Assembly (NCBI GenBank): GCA_030536355.1
Contig: JAUNQD010000003.1
Span: 46,906 to 110,905, forward strand
Length of the DNA stretch: 64,000 nt
Direction: 5' to 3'
Origin: Bacillota bacterium
Lineage (GTDB): Bacteria; Bacillota; Clostridia; Peptostreptococcales; Anaerovoracaceae
In this document: in pieces, positions 53,426 through 63,589 of the stretch
Layout of the letters: each line of letters opens with the position of its first letter
How positions within the stretch are numbered: position 1 is the first letter of the stretch
The notes under the pieces: generated by a model
The model's input: only the letters and a program-made list of their open reading frames with translations
What the model was told of the DNA's origin: nothing
Database searches by the model: none
Position numbers and translations under genes: made by a program

Positions 53426-55195
53426 CTATTCCTGCTCCTTGATCTTGATACCAAGTTCATCAAGCTGTTCCTCTTCTACAACTCCCGGAGCTTCACTTAC
53501 CATACACTGAGCATTTTGGTTCTTAGGGAATGCGATAACTTCTCTGATTGATTTTTCCCCTGTGAGAAGCATCACAAGTCTGTCAAGACCATATGCCAGA
53601 CCGCCATGAGGCGGAGTTCCGTACTTGAATGCTTCAACCAGGAATCCGAATTTTTCATCGATATCTTCCTGACTCATATCAAGGGCTCTGAACATATCTT
53701 CCTGCATATGTCTGTCATGTATTCTGATGCTGCCGCCGCCAAGTTCCACACCATTGAGAACGATGTCATATGCCTTGGCCTTAGCCTTGGTAGGATCAGT
53801 CTTCAGCAGATCTGCATCTTCTTCTCTAGGTGATGTGAACGGATGGTGCATAGCATGATAAGTATCTGTCTCTTCATCATGTTCGAACAGAGGGAAATCA
53901 GTTACCCATAACAGGTTATACTGTTCATCATCGAGAAGACCAAGCTCATCAGCAATATGTCTTCTCAGGAATCCCAAGCTGTCATAAACGACTTTATTTC
54001 TATCTGAAATGATCAAGATAAGGTCTCCGGCCTTGGCTTCCATTCTGTCGGCAATAGCCTTAAGCTCTTCAGGTGAGAAGAACTTGTTTACAGATGAAGT
54101 AACTTCGTTTTCAGCCACCTTCATCCATACCATGCCCTTAGCGCCGTAGCTCTTCACCTGTTCTGTCAGTTTGTCGATCTTCTTACGAGTATAGCTTTCT
54201 GCAGCTCCTGTGATGCATATACCGCGAACACTGCCGCCTGCAGCGATGGCATCAGTAAATACTTTGAATCCGCAGCCAGCCACCATATCTGTGATATCAT
54301 TCAGTTCGAATCCGACTCTTGTGTCAGGCTTATCTGAACCATATCTGTTCATCGCTTCGTCATAAGGGATCCTAGGGAACGGAGTTTCGATATCGATACC
54401 CTTCATTTCCTTGAATACTCTCTTCAGATATCCTTCTTGGATCTCGATAACATCGTCCACATCAACGAATGACATTTCCAAGTCTATCTGTGTAAACTCA
54501 GGCTGTCTGTCAGCTCTCAGGTCTTCGTCTCTGAAGCACTTTACGATCTGGACATATCTGTCAGTTCCGCCTACCATCAGAAGCTGCTTGAACATCTGCG
54601 GTGACTGCGGCAGAGCGTAGAACTTACCCTGGTTTACTCTGCTCGGTACAAGGTAGTCTCTGGCACCTTCAGGAGTTGACTTGATGAGTACAGGCGTTTC
54701 TACTTCTGTAAATCCATTTTCTGCAAAATAGTCACGTGTCAGCTTAGCCAGATTATGTCTAAAAGTCAGATTGTCCTGCATCTTTTTCTTTCTCAGATCC
54801 AGATATCTGTACTTGAGTCTTAAGTTGTCATCTACATTGTCGTCATCCTTGATATAGATAGGAGGAGTATCTGCTTCTGAATAGATAATAAGATCATCTG
54901 CAAATACTTCGATATCTCCTGTAGGCAGGTCGGCATTCTTTGATTCTCTTTCCATTACCTTGCCCTTGATACCTACTACATACTCACTTCTCAGTTTGTC
55001 AGCTCTTTCGAACAGTTCCTGAGGGATCTGATCATTGAATACTACCTGGGTGATACCTGTCTTGTCTCTGACATCACAGAAAATCAGGCCTCCTAAATTT
55101 CTTCTCTTCTGGATCCAGCCGTTCAATACAACGCTTTCACCGATGTTTTCTTTTCTAAGTTCCCCACACATATGGGTTCTCTTGTAAACGCTCAT
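53426..55195 (-). CDS. aspS: Aspartyl-tRNA synthetase (bacterial type)
   Basis: 589 residues, class IIb: N-terminal OB anticodon-binding domain (GWIQKRRNLGGLIFCDVRD), motif 2 (CFRDEDLRADRQPEFTQIDL), the bacterial GAD insertion (about 300-400) and motif 3 (GGLAYGLDRLVMLL). AGGAGAAA lies 5-6 nt upstream. It follows hisS by 24 nt in the common hisS-aspS pair. Whether it also charges tRNA-Asn cannot be told from sequence by eye. Confidence 0.97.
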   Translation of the reverse strand: MSVYKRTHMCGELRKENIGESVVLNGWIQKRRNLGGLIFCDVRDKTGITQVVFNDQIPQELFERADKLRSEYVVGIKGKVMERESKNADLPTGDIEVFADDLIIYSEADTPPIYIKDDDNVDDNLRLKYRYLDLRKKKMQDNLTFRHNLAKLTRDYFAENGFTEVETPVLIKSTPEGARDYLVPSRVNQGKFYALPQSPQMFKQLLMVGGTDRYVQIVKCFRDEDLRADRQPEFTQIDLEMSFVDVDDVIEIQEGYLKRVFKEMKGIDIETPFPRIPYDEAMNRYGSDKPDTRVGFELNDITDMVAGCGFKVFTDAIAAGGSVRGICITGAAESYTRKKIDKLTEQVKSYGAKGMVWMKVAENEVTSSVNKFFSPEELKAIADRMEAKAGDLILIISDRNKVVYDSLGFLRRHIADELGLLDDEQYNLLWVTDFPLFEHDEETDTYHAMHHPFTSPREEDADLLKTDPTKAKAKAYDIVLNGVELGGGSIRIHDRHMQEDMFRALDMSQEDIDEKFGFLVEAFKYGTPPHGGLAYGLDRLVMLLTGEKSIREVIAFPKNQNAQCMVSEAPGVVEEEQLDELGIKIKEQE

Positions 55196-55219
55196 TTGTT
55201 TCTCCTAATATTGTTTTAT

Positions 55220-56473
55220 CTATTTTGTCAGTACAGCAACGATTTCTTCCATTGGTACGTTGATCTGTTCTGAAGTAGCCATATCTTTGATAGCGAAGCT
55301 GTTGTTTGCCAGCTCATCAGCACCGATAACAACTGTCTTCTTAGCGCCGATCCTGTTGGCATACTTGAACTGGTTCTTAACGTTTCTGCCCATGATATCC
55401 ATCTGAACAGCAACACCTGCTCTTCTCAGTTCTCCCATCAGCTTCAGACCTGCCATCTTAGCTTCTTCGCCCATCACTGCGATGAAAACATCTGTCTTAT
55501 CAGGTTCAGGGATCTCTACTCCGCAAGCTTCCATAGTCAGCAGCAGTCTTTCCTTACCCAGACCATATCCTACGCCAGGTGTTGAAGGTCCGCCGATCTC
55601 TTCTACGAGACCATCATATCTTCCGCCGCCGCATACAGTTCCCTGTGCACCTATCTTGGTAGTTACAAATTCAAATGCAGTTTTTGTATAGTAGTCAAGT
55701 CCTCTTACGATTCCAGGATCCACAACATACTCGATTCCCATAGCATCGAGATTAGCCTGCAGCTGGTCGAATGCTTCGCTGCATTCATCACAGAGATAAT
55801 CTATCATCATAGGTGCTCCTGCAACCAGTTCCTGGCAAATAGGTGACTTACAGTCGATGATTCTGAGTGGATTTCTTTCATATCTATCCTTACAAGTATC
55901 GCAAAGTTCATCATACTTAGGCTTGAGGAATTCTCTCAGAGCTTCTCTGTGCTTCTGTCTGCACTTAGGACATCCTACTGAATTGATTCTCAGTTCGATG
56001 TCAGTGATTCCCATTTCGTTGAGGAAATCATAACCGTGTGCGATAACTTCAGCATCAGCCATCATGTCCATAGTTCCGAATGTTTCGATACCGAACTGGT
56101 GGAATTCTCTAAGTCTTCCTGACTGAGGCTTCTCATATCTGAAACAAGGAATATTGTAATAGAACTTGTTTGGCTGTACTCCGGCGAACAATTTATGTTC
56201 AGCAAACGCTCTTACTACAGGTGAAGTTCCTTCAGGCTTCAGAGTGATGCTTCTGCCTGCGAAGTCTTTGAAAGTGTACATTTCTTTCTGTACGATATCA
56301 GTAGTGTCACCAACTCCTCTCTGGAAAAGTTCAGTATGCTCGAAAACCGGTGTTCTGATTTCTTCAAAGCCATATCTTCTGCAGATGTCTGCGAAAGCCT
56401 TTTCTACGTAGTGCCATTTGTACGCCTGTTCAGGCAGCATGTCTTTTGTTCCTTTAGGTGCGTTAGTTAACAT
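55220..56473 (-). CDS. hisS: Histidyl-tRNA synthetase
   Basis: 417 residues, class IIa. Motif 1 region PKGTKDMLPEQ and RRYGFEEIRTPVFEHTELF, motif 2 FRYEKPQSGRLREFHQFG, histidine-specific RGLDYYTKTAFEF, then a C-terminal anticodon-binding domain. GGAGGT 5-6 nt before the ATG at 56473 decides the start over the TTG at 56485. No T-box leader is present in the short gap behind hemZ. Confidence 0.96.
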   Translation of the reverse strand: MLTNAPKGTKDMLPEQAYKWHYVEKAFADICRRYGFEEIRTPVFEHTELFQRGVGDTTDIVQKEMYTFKDFAGRSITLKPEGTSPVVRAFAEHKLFAGVQPNKFYYNIPCFRYEKPQSGRLREFHQFGIETFGTMDMMADAEVIAHGYDFLNEMGITDIELRINSVGCPKCRQKHREALREFLKPKYDELCDTCKDRYERNPLRIIDCKSPICQELVAGAPMMIDYLCDECSEAFDQLQANLDAMGIEYVVDPGIVRGLDYYTKTAFEFVTTKIGAQGTVCGGGRYDGLVEEIGGPSTPGVGYGLGKERLLLTMEACGVEIPEPDKTDVFIAVMGEEAKMAGLKLMGELRRAGVAVQMDIMGRNVKNQFKYANRIGAKKTVVIGADELANNSFAIKDMATSEQINVPMEEIVAVLTK

Positions 56474-56475
56474 AT

Positions 56476-57885
56476 TTACCTCCAAAAATTATTTTCTTTT
56501 CTTAGGATCATTTCATCGATCCTGTCTATATATATTTCGTAATTCGATACGTTGGCGACTCTTTCAAGTCTGTTTTCATCAGGATAATAAACCTTGCTGA
56601 TGCCTCCTGCTCCGAGAGCAAGTATTGACTGGGCTTCTTCCATTATCCTTACATTGTAGGTCGATATGAGTTCTCTCTTACAGAAACCGATATTTTCTGT
56701 ATTGCCGGACGTATGCTTCTGCCTGTAAAGATAATACGGTTCATATCCCGCCTTGCCGAGAGCCTCGTGAGCATATGTCAGCATCTCTTCTCTCAAGTCT
56801 TCTCTGCGGTAATTGAACTCCGCATCTAGCTCCTTAAGTCTTGACGCCCTCTTCACGGCCAGCGTATGGACAGTGATATTCTCGGCTCCCAAGTCTATCA
56901 TTGTATCCACGCTGTTTTTGAAATCTTCAAGACTTTCCTCAGGCAGTCCCGCTATAAGGTCTGCGTTGATACAGTCGAACCCTGCATCCCTTGCCATCTT
57001 GAATGCATCAAGAGTCTGCTCTACAGTATGTGCTCTTCCTATAAGCTCCAGAGTATGCTGTTTCATGGACTGTGGGTTGATGCTGATCCTGTCCACACCG
57101 TAACGTTTCATCACTTCAAGTTTTTTAGGCGTGATCGTGTCAGGTCTTCCGGCCTCTACGGTAAACTCTTTGAGGTGAGCCAAATCAAAACACTGTGAAA
57201 TTTTCTTCAGCAGTTCCTCCATCTGGACTTCGTCAAGAGTTGTAGGCGTCCCGCCTCCTATGTAAAGAGATTCGGGCGCATCTTTTCTCAGTGCCATCTT
57301 TGCTCCGCAATACTCGATCTCCTTGTGCAAAGTTTGCAAGTAACGTTCTATCTCAGGCTTTTTTACTTGATTAGAAGTGAATGAGCAGTAAAGGCATCTT
57401 GTGGGACAAAATGGTATGCCGAGATAAATGCTCAAGCTGTCTCTTTCAGGTTTTCCCAGCAGCCTTCTCTGATAATCTAAGATGTCTGTGATCAGTCTGC
57501 TCTTTTCGGGATGTAGCAAATACTCGTCATCAAACATCCTCAAGGTTTCATCACGACCCATCAGGTCAGTCATTTCGCCTGCTAACTTGACCGGTCTTAT
57601 TCCTGTGAGAATTCCCCACTTAGGAGACTTACCTGTCTCATTTTCAAGGTATCTGTATATTTCTCTCTTGAGTTTATCTTTATCTCCATCAAAGATGAAC
57701 TCTTTTGATACACACGGCTCTGCACTTTGAATTTCTTCTTGAAAACCTGCACTTTGCATTGCCTCAGGTTTCATCAGTCTGTATTCATCTTGAGTAAGAA
57801 ATACTTTTATAAGCTCTTCGTATTGATTTGTGTTTTCTATGCCATTGATTTTAAAGATATACAAATGGATTGTTCCTCTTTTCAT
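56476..57885 (-). CDS. hemZ: Radical SAM coproporphyrinogen III dehydrogenase HemZ
   Basis: 469 residues. The radical SAM cluster motif CPTRCLYCSF (CxxxCxxC) lies near residue 165, after an N-terminal domain of about 150 residues, followed by YIGGGTPTTLDEVQ and a C-terminal HemN-like domain. HemZ is the oxygen-independent oxidative decarboxylase type found in Firmicutes; some relatives act on heme or other porphyrins. The ATG at 57885 has a weak ribosome site; a TTG at 57864 has AAGAGGA 9 nt upstream and may be the true start. It overlaps the preceding hydrolase gene. Confidence 0.9.
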   Translation of the reverse strand: MKRGTIHLYIFKINGIENTNQYEELIKVFLTQDEYRLMKPEAMQSAGFQEEIQSAEPCVSKEFIFDGDKDKLKREIYRYLENETGKSPKWGILTGIRPVKLAGEMTDLMGRDETLRMFDDEYLLHPEKSRLITDILDYQRRLLGKPERDSLSIYLGIPFCPTRCLYCSFTSNQVKKPEIERYLQTLHKEIEYCGAKMALRKDAPESLYIGGGTPTTLDEVQMEELLKKISQCFDLAHLKEFTVEAGRPDTITPKKLEVMKRYGVDRISINPQSMKQHTLELIGRAHTVEQTLDAFKMARDAGFDCINADLIAGLPEESLEDFKNSVDTMIDLGAENITVHTLAVKRASRLKELDAEFNYRREDLREEMLTYAHEALGKAGYEPYYLYRQKHTSGNTENIGFCKRELISTYNVRIMEEAQSILALGAGGISKVYYPDENRLERVANVSNYEIYIDRIDEMILRKENNFWR

Positions 57886-58480
57886 AGCCTATCTGAGTAG
57901 GTCCCATATGTCCCGGGAATACTTGTGTTTCTTCAGGAAGTACATACAGTTTTTCCTTGATTGATTCTGACAATGACTCGAATGAACATCCCGGGAAATC
58001 AGTTCTTCCAATTGACTGTCTGAAGAGTGTATCACCACTGAAAAGCACGTTTTCTTTTTCTGCGTATATACACATGCCTCCCGGAGAATGTCCCGGAGTA
58101 TGGAAAAACTTCAAATCTATATTCCCTACTTTCAGTTCATCTCCATCTTCTACATAAATGTCGGGATCTACAGTATATGGCATACCGAATTCTGCACTAA
58201 AGTTAAATCTTACATCATGAAGCATCCTGTCTTCATGTTTATGGGCTACGACTTTGCAGCCTTCAAATTCAGCCTGATGTTCTTTTACTCCGCAGATATG
58301 ATCCGAATGTCCGTGTGTGAGCAGGATATACTCGATCTGGATCCCTTCATCTTTAACTGTTTTAGCCAGCAACGGGTTGTAACCACCGGGATCAACTACA
58401 AATCCTTTTTTTGTTTCTTCGTCCACCACCAGGTAAGTGTTTACCTGAAGTGCACCACTTGGAAGATTAGTTATCTTCAT
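57851..58480 (-). CDS. Metallo-beta-lactamase fold hydrolase (glyoxalase II-like)
   Basis: 209 residues. The zinc-site motif THGHSDHICGV lies near residue 56, HTPGHSPGGMCIY near 130, FSGDTLFRQSIGRTDFPG near 150 and FPGHMGPTQIGYEK at the end, all typical of the YcbL/YqgX small glyoxalase II-like group. Thioester hydrolysis is the likely chemistry; the physiological substrate is unknown. AAGGAGGT lies 6 nt upstream. Confidence 0.9.
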   Translation of the reverse strand: MKITNLPSGALQVNTYLVVDEETKKGFVVDPGGYNPLLAKTVKDEGIQIEYILLTHGHSDHICGVKEHQAEFEGCKVVAHKHEDRMLHDVRFNFSAEFGMPYTVDPDIYVEDGDELKVGNIDLKFFHTPGHSPGGMCIYAEKENVLFSGDTLFRQSIGRTDFPGCSFESLSESIKEKLYVLPEETQVFPGHMGPTQIGYEKRNNPFVYL

Positions 58481-58499
58481 GATCTTACCTCCTTATGAT

Positions 58500-58949
58500 T
58501 TAGAACATCTTATTGCTGTCAAGCAGGATAGTAACAGGTCCGTCATTATGGATCTCAACCATCATTTCTGCCTGGAATATACCTTCTTCTACGTTGATAT
58601 CTTTAGCCGATATCTTTTCTATAACTTTTCTGTAGAGCGCGTTTGCCTCATCCGGTGCAGCGGCCTTGGTAAAACTAGGTCTTCTGCCTTTTCTGGCATC
58701 GGCAAGCAGTGTGAACTGAGATACCGCCAGTACTTCCCCACCTATATCCTCAACGCTCAGGTTCATCTTACCCAGCTCGTCTTCGAAGATCCTGAGACCG
58801 CAAATTTTATCCGCAATATAATCTGCATCCTTTTCTGTGTCTCCGTCTTCTACGCCTATAAGCACCATAAGTCCTTTTCCTATATCTCCTGTGATCTTCT
58901 CATCAACAGTAACGCTGCTCTTTTTTACTCTTTGTACTACTGCTCTCAT
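58500..58949 (-). CDS. dtd: D-aminoacyl-tRNA deacylase
   Basis: 149 residues, standard DTD length. It begins [16 protein letters not shown], has the catalytic region [20 protein letters not shown], and the Gly-cisPro motif in [11 protein letters not shown] near the C-terminus. It removes D-amino acids (and glycine from tRNA-Ala) from tRNAs. It lies between relA and the hydrolase gene as in B. subtilis (relA-dtd-hisS region). Confidence 0.96.
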   Translation of the reverse strand: MRAVVQRVKKSSVTVDEKITGDIGKGLMVLIGVEDGDTEKDADYIADKICGLRIFEDELGKMNLSVEDIGGEVLAVSQFTLLADARKGRRPSFTKAAAPDEANALYRKVIEKISAKDINVEEGIFQAEMMVEIHNDGPVTILLDSNKMF

Positions 58950-58973
58950 ATCATGCCTCGGTCCAATGATTGA

Positions 58974-61178
58974 TTATGACTTACTTCTGTATGCCTCTAC
59001 GATACCAGGTATGCTTTTGAAAGATCTGCACATTTTTTCGATCTGTGATCTGTCTTTGATAGAAAGTGTCAACAAAATATTGACATCTTCATTTTTATCT
59101 GCTCTGGCATTAAGGCCAACGATGGCAACTTCCATATCTTCGCATACTTTTGAAATGTTCGAAATGAGCCCTTTCTGATCCTTCGCCGTTAAAGTTATCT
59201 CTGCATTGAATGACTTGTCCAATAAATCCGGATCCCAGCTCACATCTATGCATCTTGCTCTTTCAGACTCGGGCATGTTTTTTAAATTATCGCAGTCCAC
59301 ACGATGCACAGAGATGCCACGCCCCTTAGTTATAAAACCTACGATCTCATCTCCCGGAACAGGATTACAGCAACCGGCCATTCTGATCATCAAATTATCA
59401 AGACCTTCTACGATAACGCCTGATGTATCTTCTTGCTTCTTTTTGTGTTGATTACGCTTTTGAGCCTTCTCGCTGATTTCATTAAGGTCTTCGAGGAGAC
59501 TTCTTTCTTTTTCTGCCTCAACTGCTGCTCTGGCGTCAGCATCGTAGCTGAGAAGCAGATTTACAAGTTTAGTTTGTATGGTTCCGCCGTAACTCAACTG
59601 GTTGTACAGCTCGTCGCTGTTTTTGAAGCCCATTTCTTTTACGGCTTTATTTACATAATTATTTTTCAGTAAAACTCTAGGATCATATCCTTTTTTTCGG
59701 ATATATCTATCGATCTGATCTTTACCCTTATCGATAGTATCAGTCTTATTTTCCTTCTTCAGCCACTGTCTTATCTTATTTCTTGCTGAACTGCTCTTAG
59801 CGATCTTAAGCCAGTCAATGCTCGGGCCTGCTGCATTAGGAGAAGTGACTATTTCGATGATATTACCATTTTCCAATGTGTGGTCTATGGTTACCATCTT
59901 ACCATTGACTTTGGCGCCCACACACTTGCATCCAACATCAGAATGGATCTTGAATGCGAAGTCAAGTGGTGTGGCTCCTGCAGGAAGTTCTATAACATCG
60001 CCTTGTGGAGTGAATACGAATACTTGGCTGGAGAACAGATCCATCTTAAGAGATTCCATGAATTCCTTTGGATCTTTAACATCCTTCTGCCATTCCAATG
60101 CTTGTCTTAACCAAGAAAGCTTTACTTCTTCCTTGTCCGAAGCAATACCTTCTTTGTACTTCCAATGGGCAGCGATACCATATTCTGCGATCCTATGCAT
60201 TTCATATGTTCTTATCTGTATTTCGAACGGTTTGCCGCTGTCACCTATAACAGTCGTATGGAGCGACTGATACATATTAGGTTTAGGCATGGCTATATAA
60301 TCTTTGAATCTGCCGGGTATAGGTTTCCACAACGTGTGTACAAGACCTAAAACTGCATAACAATCTTTAACAGATTCAACTATGATCCTTACGGCCATCA
60401 AGTCAAAAATTTCGTCAATGTTCTTATGCTGATACTGCATTTTCTTATAAATACTGTAAAAATGCTTGGATCTGCCGTAAATATCATGTTTGATTTCAAT
60501 TTCTTCAAGAGTCTTTTTAATTTCATCAACTACGTTATTGATGGCATCTTCTCTTTGTCCTTTTCTTTCGCTTACCTGTTCAGCAAGATCATAATATGCT
60601 TCAGGTTCCAGAAATTTGAGGGCAATATCTTCAAGTTCCATTTTCATGGCATAGATACCAAGTCTTGCTGCCAGCGGAGCATATATATCAAGTGTCTCTC
60701 TACATTTCTCGATGATCTTATCATGAGTCATGTAATTGATGGTTCTGAGATTATGAAGTCTGTCAGAAAGCTTGATGATAAGGACCCTGATATCTTTAGA
60801 CATGGCAAGGAACATTTTTCTTAAGTTCTCAGCTTGACGTTCTTCTTTGCTTTCGAACTTGATCGATCCCAATTTTGTAACACCGTCAACAAGAAGTTCC
60901 ACTTCATCTCCAAAATCTCTTCTAAGATCTTCGTTGGTATATGGAGTATCTTCAACAACATCATGAAGCAGGCCCGCTATTATTGTTTCTTCATCCATGC
61001 CAAGATCAGCTAATATTTCAGCGACAGCCATAGGGTGTATAAGATATGGTTCTCCTGATTTTCTCAGCTGATTTCTATGCATTTCCTCGGAAATATCATA
61101 AGCCTTCCCTATGAGTTCAATGTCATAGTTAGGATTGATTTCCAATATTGAATTTAAAAACTCGCTTCTTTTCTTCAT
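58974..61178 (-). CDS. relA: Bifunctional (p)ppGpp synthetase/hydrolase RelA (Rel)
   Basis: 734 residues. The HD hydrolase domain is intact (AGLLHDVVEDTPYT, near residue 65; KLSDRLHNLRTI), so it should degrade as well as make (p)ppGpp. Next come the synthetase domain (GRSKHFYSIYKKM, near 250), the TGS domain (FVFTPQGDVIELPAGATPLD), a zinc/helical region with the conserved AGCCNPVPGDEIVGFITKGR, and an ACT domain at the end. AAGGAA lies about 12 nt upstream. It follows secDF. Confidence 0.96.
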   Translation of the reverse strand: MKKRSEFLNSILEINPNYDIELIGKAYDISEEMHRNQLRKSGEPYLIHPMAVAEILADLGMDEETIIAGLLHDVVEDTPYTNEDLRRDFGDEVELLVDGVTKLGSIKFESKEERQAENLRKMFLAMSKDIRVLIIKLSDRLHNLRTINYMTHDKIIEKCRETLDIYAPLAARLGIYAMKMELEDIALKFLEPEAYYDLAEQVSERKGQREDAINNVVDEIKKTLEEIEIKHDIYGRSKHFYSIYKKMQYQHKNIDEIFDLMAVRIIVESVKDCYAVLGLVHTLWKPIPGRFKDYIAMPKPNMYQSLHTTVIGDSGKPFEIQIRTYEMHRIAEYGIAAHWKYKEGIASDKEEVKLSWLRQALEWQKDVKDPKEFMESLKMDLFSSQVFVFTPQGDVIELPAGATPLDFAFKIHSDVGCKCVGAKVNGKMVTIDHTLENGNIIEIVTSPNAAGPSIDWLKIAKSSSARNKIRQWLKKENKTDTIDKGKDQIDRYIRKKGYDPRVLLKNNYVNKAVKEMGFKNSDELYNQLSYGGTIQTKLVNLLLSYDADARAAVEAEKERSLLEDLNEISEKAQKRNQHKKKQEDTSGVIVEGLDNLMIRMAGCCNPVPGDEIVGFITKGRGISVHRVDCDNLKNMPESERARCIDVSWDPDLLDKSFNAEITLTAKDQKGLISNISKVCEDMEVAIVGLNARADKNEDVNILLTLSIKDRSQIEKMCRSFKSIPGIVEAYRSKS

Positions 61179-61212
61179 AATGTGTAACTATTCCTTGTCT
61201 TAAACAGATTGA

Positions 61213-63462
61213 TTATTTGTTATCCTTCTTCTCTTTTTTGATTCCGGGATACTGTTTTTTATTCTTTTTGTTCTTCTTCAACTGTTTTTCATATTTGGAA
61301 AGATTGCCATGTCTGCTGAATTCTAAATACAGCGGACTGCATACACAAATGGATGAATATGCACCTGCAATAATACCTACCATGAGTGGAAGAACAAACT
61401 CTCTGATCGCATCCCCTGCCATTATCAGAAGAGGAACCATTACGATCAAAGTTGTTACGGAAGTCATCAATGATCTTCCGAGAGTTTGAGTAATACTTGT
61501 GTCGATCATTTCTTCGGTATTACCCTTCTTCATATATTTGATATTTTCACGGATTCTGTCAAATATTACGATAGTGTCATTTATGGAATATCCAACTACA
61601 GTCAGGATACCTGCAATAAACGGATTATTTACAGTAATATTGAATATTGCATAGAACGCTATTACTATCAGCACATCATGAAGTACACCGAGAAGTGCAG
61701 CTCCTCCAAACTTCCATTGTGAAAATCTGAATCTGATATATATCAGCATACATATCGATGCGATTATAATGGCAAGTATCGCATTATTTCTTAATTCTTT
61801 ACCAACTGATGGCCCGAATAATTCTTCTGCAACCACATCATCTTCGGTAGTACCAAATGTTTCATTGATGGTACCGATAACTTCAGCTCTTTCATCGCTG
61901 TCAAGTGCTTCTATAGTTCTTATTACTATCTGATCATTATTTGCTCCGGAATAAATGATTTCAGGATCAAGATCATATTTCTTAATGGCATCTTCAACAT
62001 CAGAAACATCAACCTTCTCACCCATATCCATCTGGATCATAGTTCCGCCGGTAAAGTCGATACCATAATTGAGACCTCTAACTACGCCGAATGCAAGTCC
62101 CACAACCATTATCACAATGGAGATGATATAAAAGATCTTCTTATATCTCATAAAGTGCATTTCTCTATCAAAGCTGAATGATGCTTTGCCATCTTTTCCA
62201 ATGCCGAAGAAGGTCTTCTTGCTGAATTTTCGACTATTTGCAAAGAGATTCACATAAAGCTGAGTAACAACAACTGCAGTAAATATGCTAACAATGATAC
62301 CTATCATGAAAGTCCACGCAAATCCTTTAACAGCACTGGTACCGATTTCATACAAGATCACTGCTGCAATAAGAGTCGTTACTTGTGAGTCTATTACAGT
62401 ACTCAACGCGCGCTTGAAACCTTGTTGAGTCGCTACTCTTATGGTCTTACCTGCTGCTATTTCTTCTCTGATTCTTGAGAAAATAACGACATTGGCATCT
62501 ACTGCCATACCTACAGAGAGTATAAATCCAGCAATTCCAGGAAGTGTAAGCACGCTTCCCATGAATCCCATGATATTGATAACTATCAAAACGTAGAAAA
62601 GAAGTGCGATACTTGCTATAGCCCCAAGCCCTCTATATGCGATCACCATAAGAAGAATTACAAGTATCAATCCGATAATTCCTGCGTATACACTCATTTC
62701 AAGTGCGTTATATCCGATCTTTGCTGACTGCACCGATGAATTCACTTCTTCCAGTTCCAAAGGAAGTGCACCGCCTCTTATGAGTGCTGCCAGATTAGTA
62801 GCCTCTTCTTGAGAGAAGCCTCCCGTAATAGTGCATCTTCCTCCACTTATAGGCTCGTTTACTGATGGTGCTGATATTATCTGACCATCGAGAATGATCA
62901 TTATAGCGTCATTAGGAACGCCCTGTATAGTTGATGTCACGCTTCCACTGTATGCAGTTGTTGTTGCCTGATGAAACAGATCGGCACCTTCACTGTCAAA
63001 TTCCAAGTCTACAGCATATCCTGCAGATTCATTATCCATAGCTGCTGCAGCATCCTTGACATTACCGCCATCCAATACTATAGTTCCATCGGCTAAAGCG
63101 AACTGTAACTGTGCTGTTCGGCCTATCTGGTTAATAGCGTCCTGAGCGTCTTCAGCTCCCGGCAGCTCTACTCTGATCCTTTTATCACCTTCGATAGTTA
63201 CTACAGGTTCTGCAAGACCCATCTGATTGACTCTCTCTTCGATGACAGCCTGGGTCTGTTCCATAGCTTCTTTAAGTTCTTCACCTTCAAGATCAGTATT
63301 TGCTTCCATAACGACATATACCCCACCTTTGATATCAAGGCCAAGCTTCATCCTGTCTTTGATAGGTTCAATAGGGCCTGCACCAAAAATAGTCAGATAC
63401 CAACCAACTGCTATTATCACAACAAATAGTACTGCTAAAACTTTCTTAAGATTATGACTCAT
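61213..63462 (-). CDS. secDF: Fused protein translocase subunit SecDF
   Basis: 749 residues with 12 expected membrane helices. The SecD half starts with one helix, LGLDIKGGVYVVME, a large exported domain (about 60-250) and GMAVDANVVIFSRIREE. The SecF half has LNYGIDFTGGTMIQ and GYSINDTIVIFDRIREN. Fusion of SecD and SecF is common in Firmicutes. It uses the proton or sodium gradient to pull preproteins through SecYEG. GGAGGA sets the ATG at 63462 over the TTG at 63474. The C-terminal tail is lysine-rich. Confidence 0.96.
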   Translation of the reverse strand: MSHNLKKVLAVLFVVIIAVGWYLTIFGAGPIEPIKDRMKLGLDIKGGVYVVMEANTDLEGEELKEAMEQTQAVIEERVNQMGLAEPVVTIEGDKRIRVELPGAEDAQDAINQIGRTAQLQFALADGTIVLDGGNVKDAAAAMDNESAGYAVDLEFDSEGADLFHQATTTAYSGSVTSTIQGVPNDAIMIILDGQIISAPSVNEPISGGRCTITGGFSQEEATNLAALIRGGALPLELEEVNSSVQSAKIGYNALEMSVYAGIIGLILVILLMVIAYRGLGAIASIALLFYVLIVINIMGFMGSVLTLPGIAGFILSVGMAVDANVVIFSRIREEIAAGKTIRVATQQGFKRALSTVIDSQVTTLIAAVILYEIGTSAVKGFAWTFMIGIIVSIFTAVVVTQLYVNLFANSRKFSKKTFFGIGKDGKASFSFDREMHFMRYKKIFYIISIVIMVVGLAFGVVRGLNYGIDFTGGTMIQMDMGEKVDVSDVEDAIKKYDLDPEIIYSGANNDQIVIRTIEALDSDERAEVIGTINETFGTTEDDVVAEELFGPSVGKELRNNAILAIIIASICMLIYIRFRFSQWKFGGAALLGVLHDVLIVIAFYAIFNITVNNPFIAGILTVVGYSINDTIVIFDRIRENIKYMKKGNTEEMIDTSITQTLGRSLMTSVTTLIVMVPLLIMAGDAIREFVLPLMVGIIAGAYSSICVCSPLYLEFSRHGNLSKYEKQLKKNKKNKKQYPGIKKEKKDNK

Positions 63463-63589
63463 CAGTTCCTCCAACTTAAAACCTGCATAAAACAGGCTAT
63501 AAAAAATCCATTAAATCATACTTTATTATTTTACAACTTTTTGAAGCTCATAACAAGGGCAAATGCATTGATTTTTTAATGTTTTAAGG
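63463..63589 (-). other. Spacer between the TIGR04086-like gene and secDF
   Basis: 127 nt, AT-rich. Only a 4-bp CCTG/CAGG hairpin is present near 63485, too weak to call a terminator. No clear promoter for secDF was found. Confidence 0.4.

Noticed and set aside
63480..63510. Terminator between the TIGR04086-like gene and secDF
   Set aside because: Only four base pairs form, so it is too weak.
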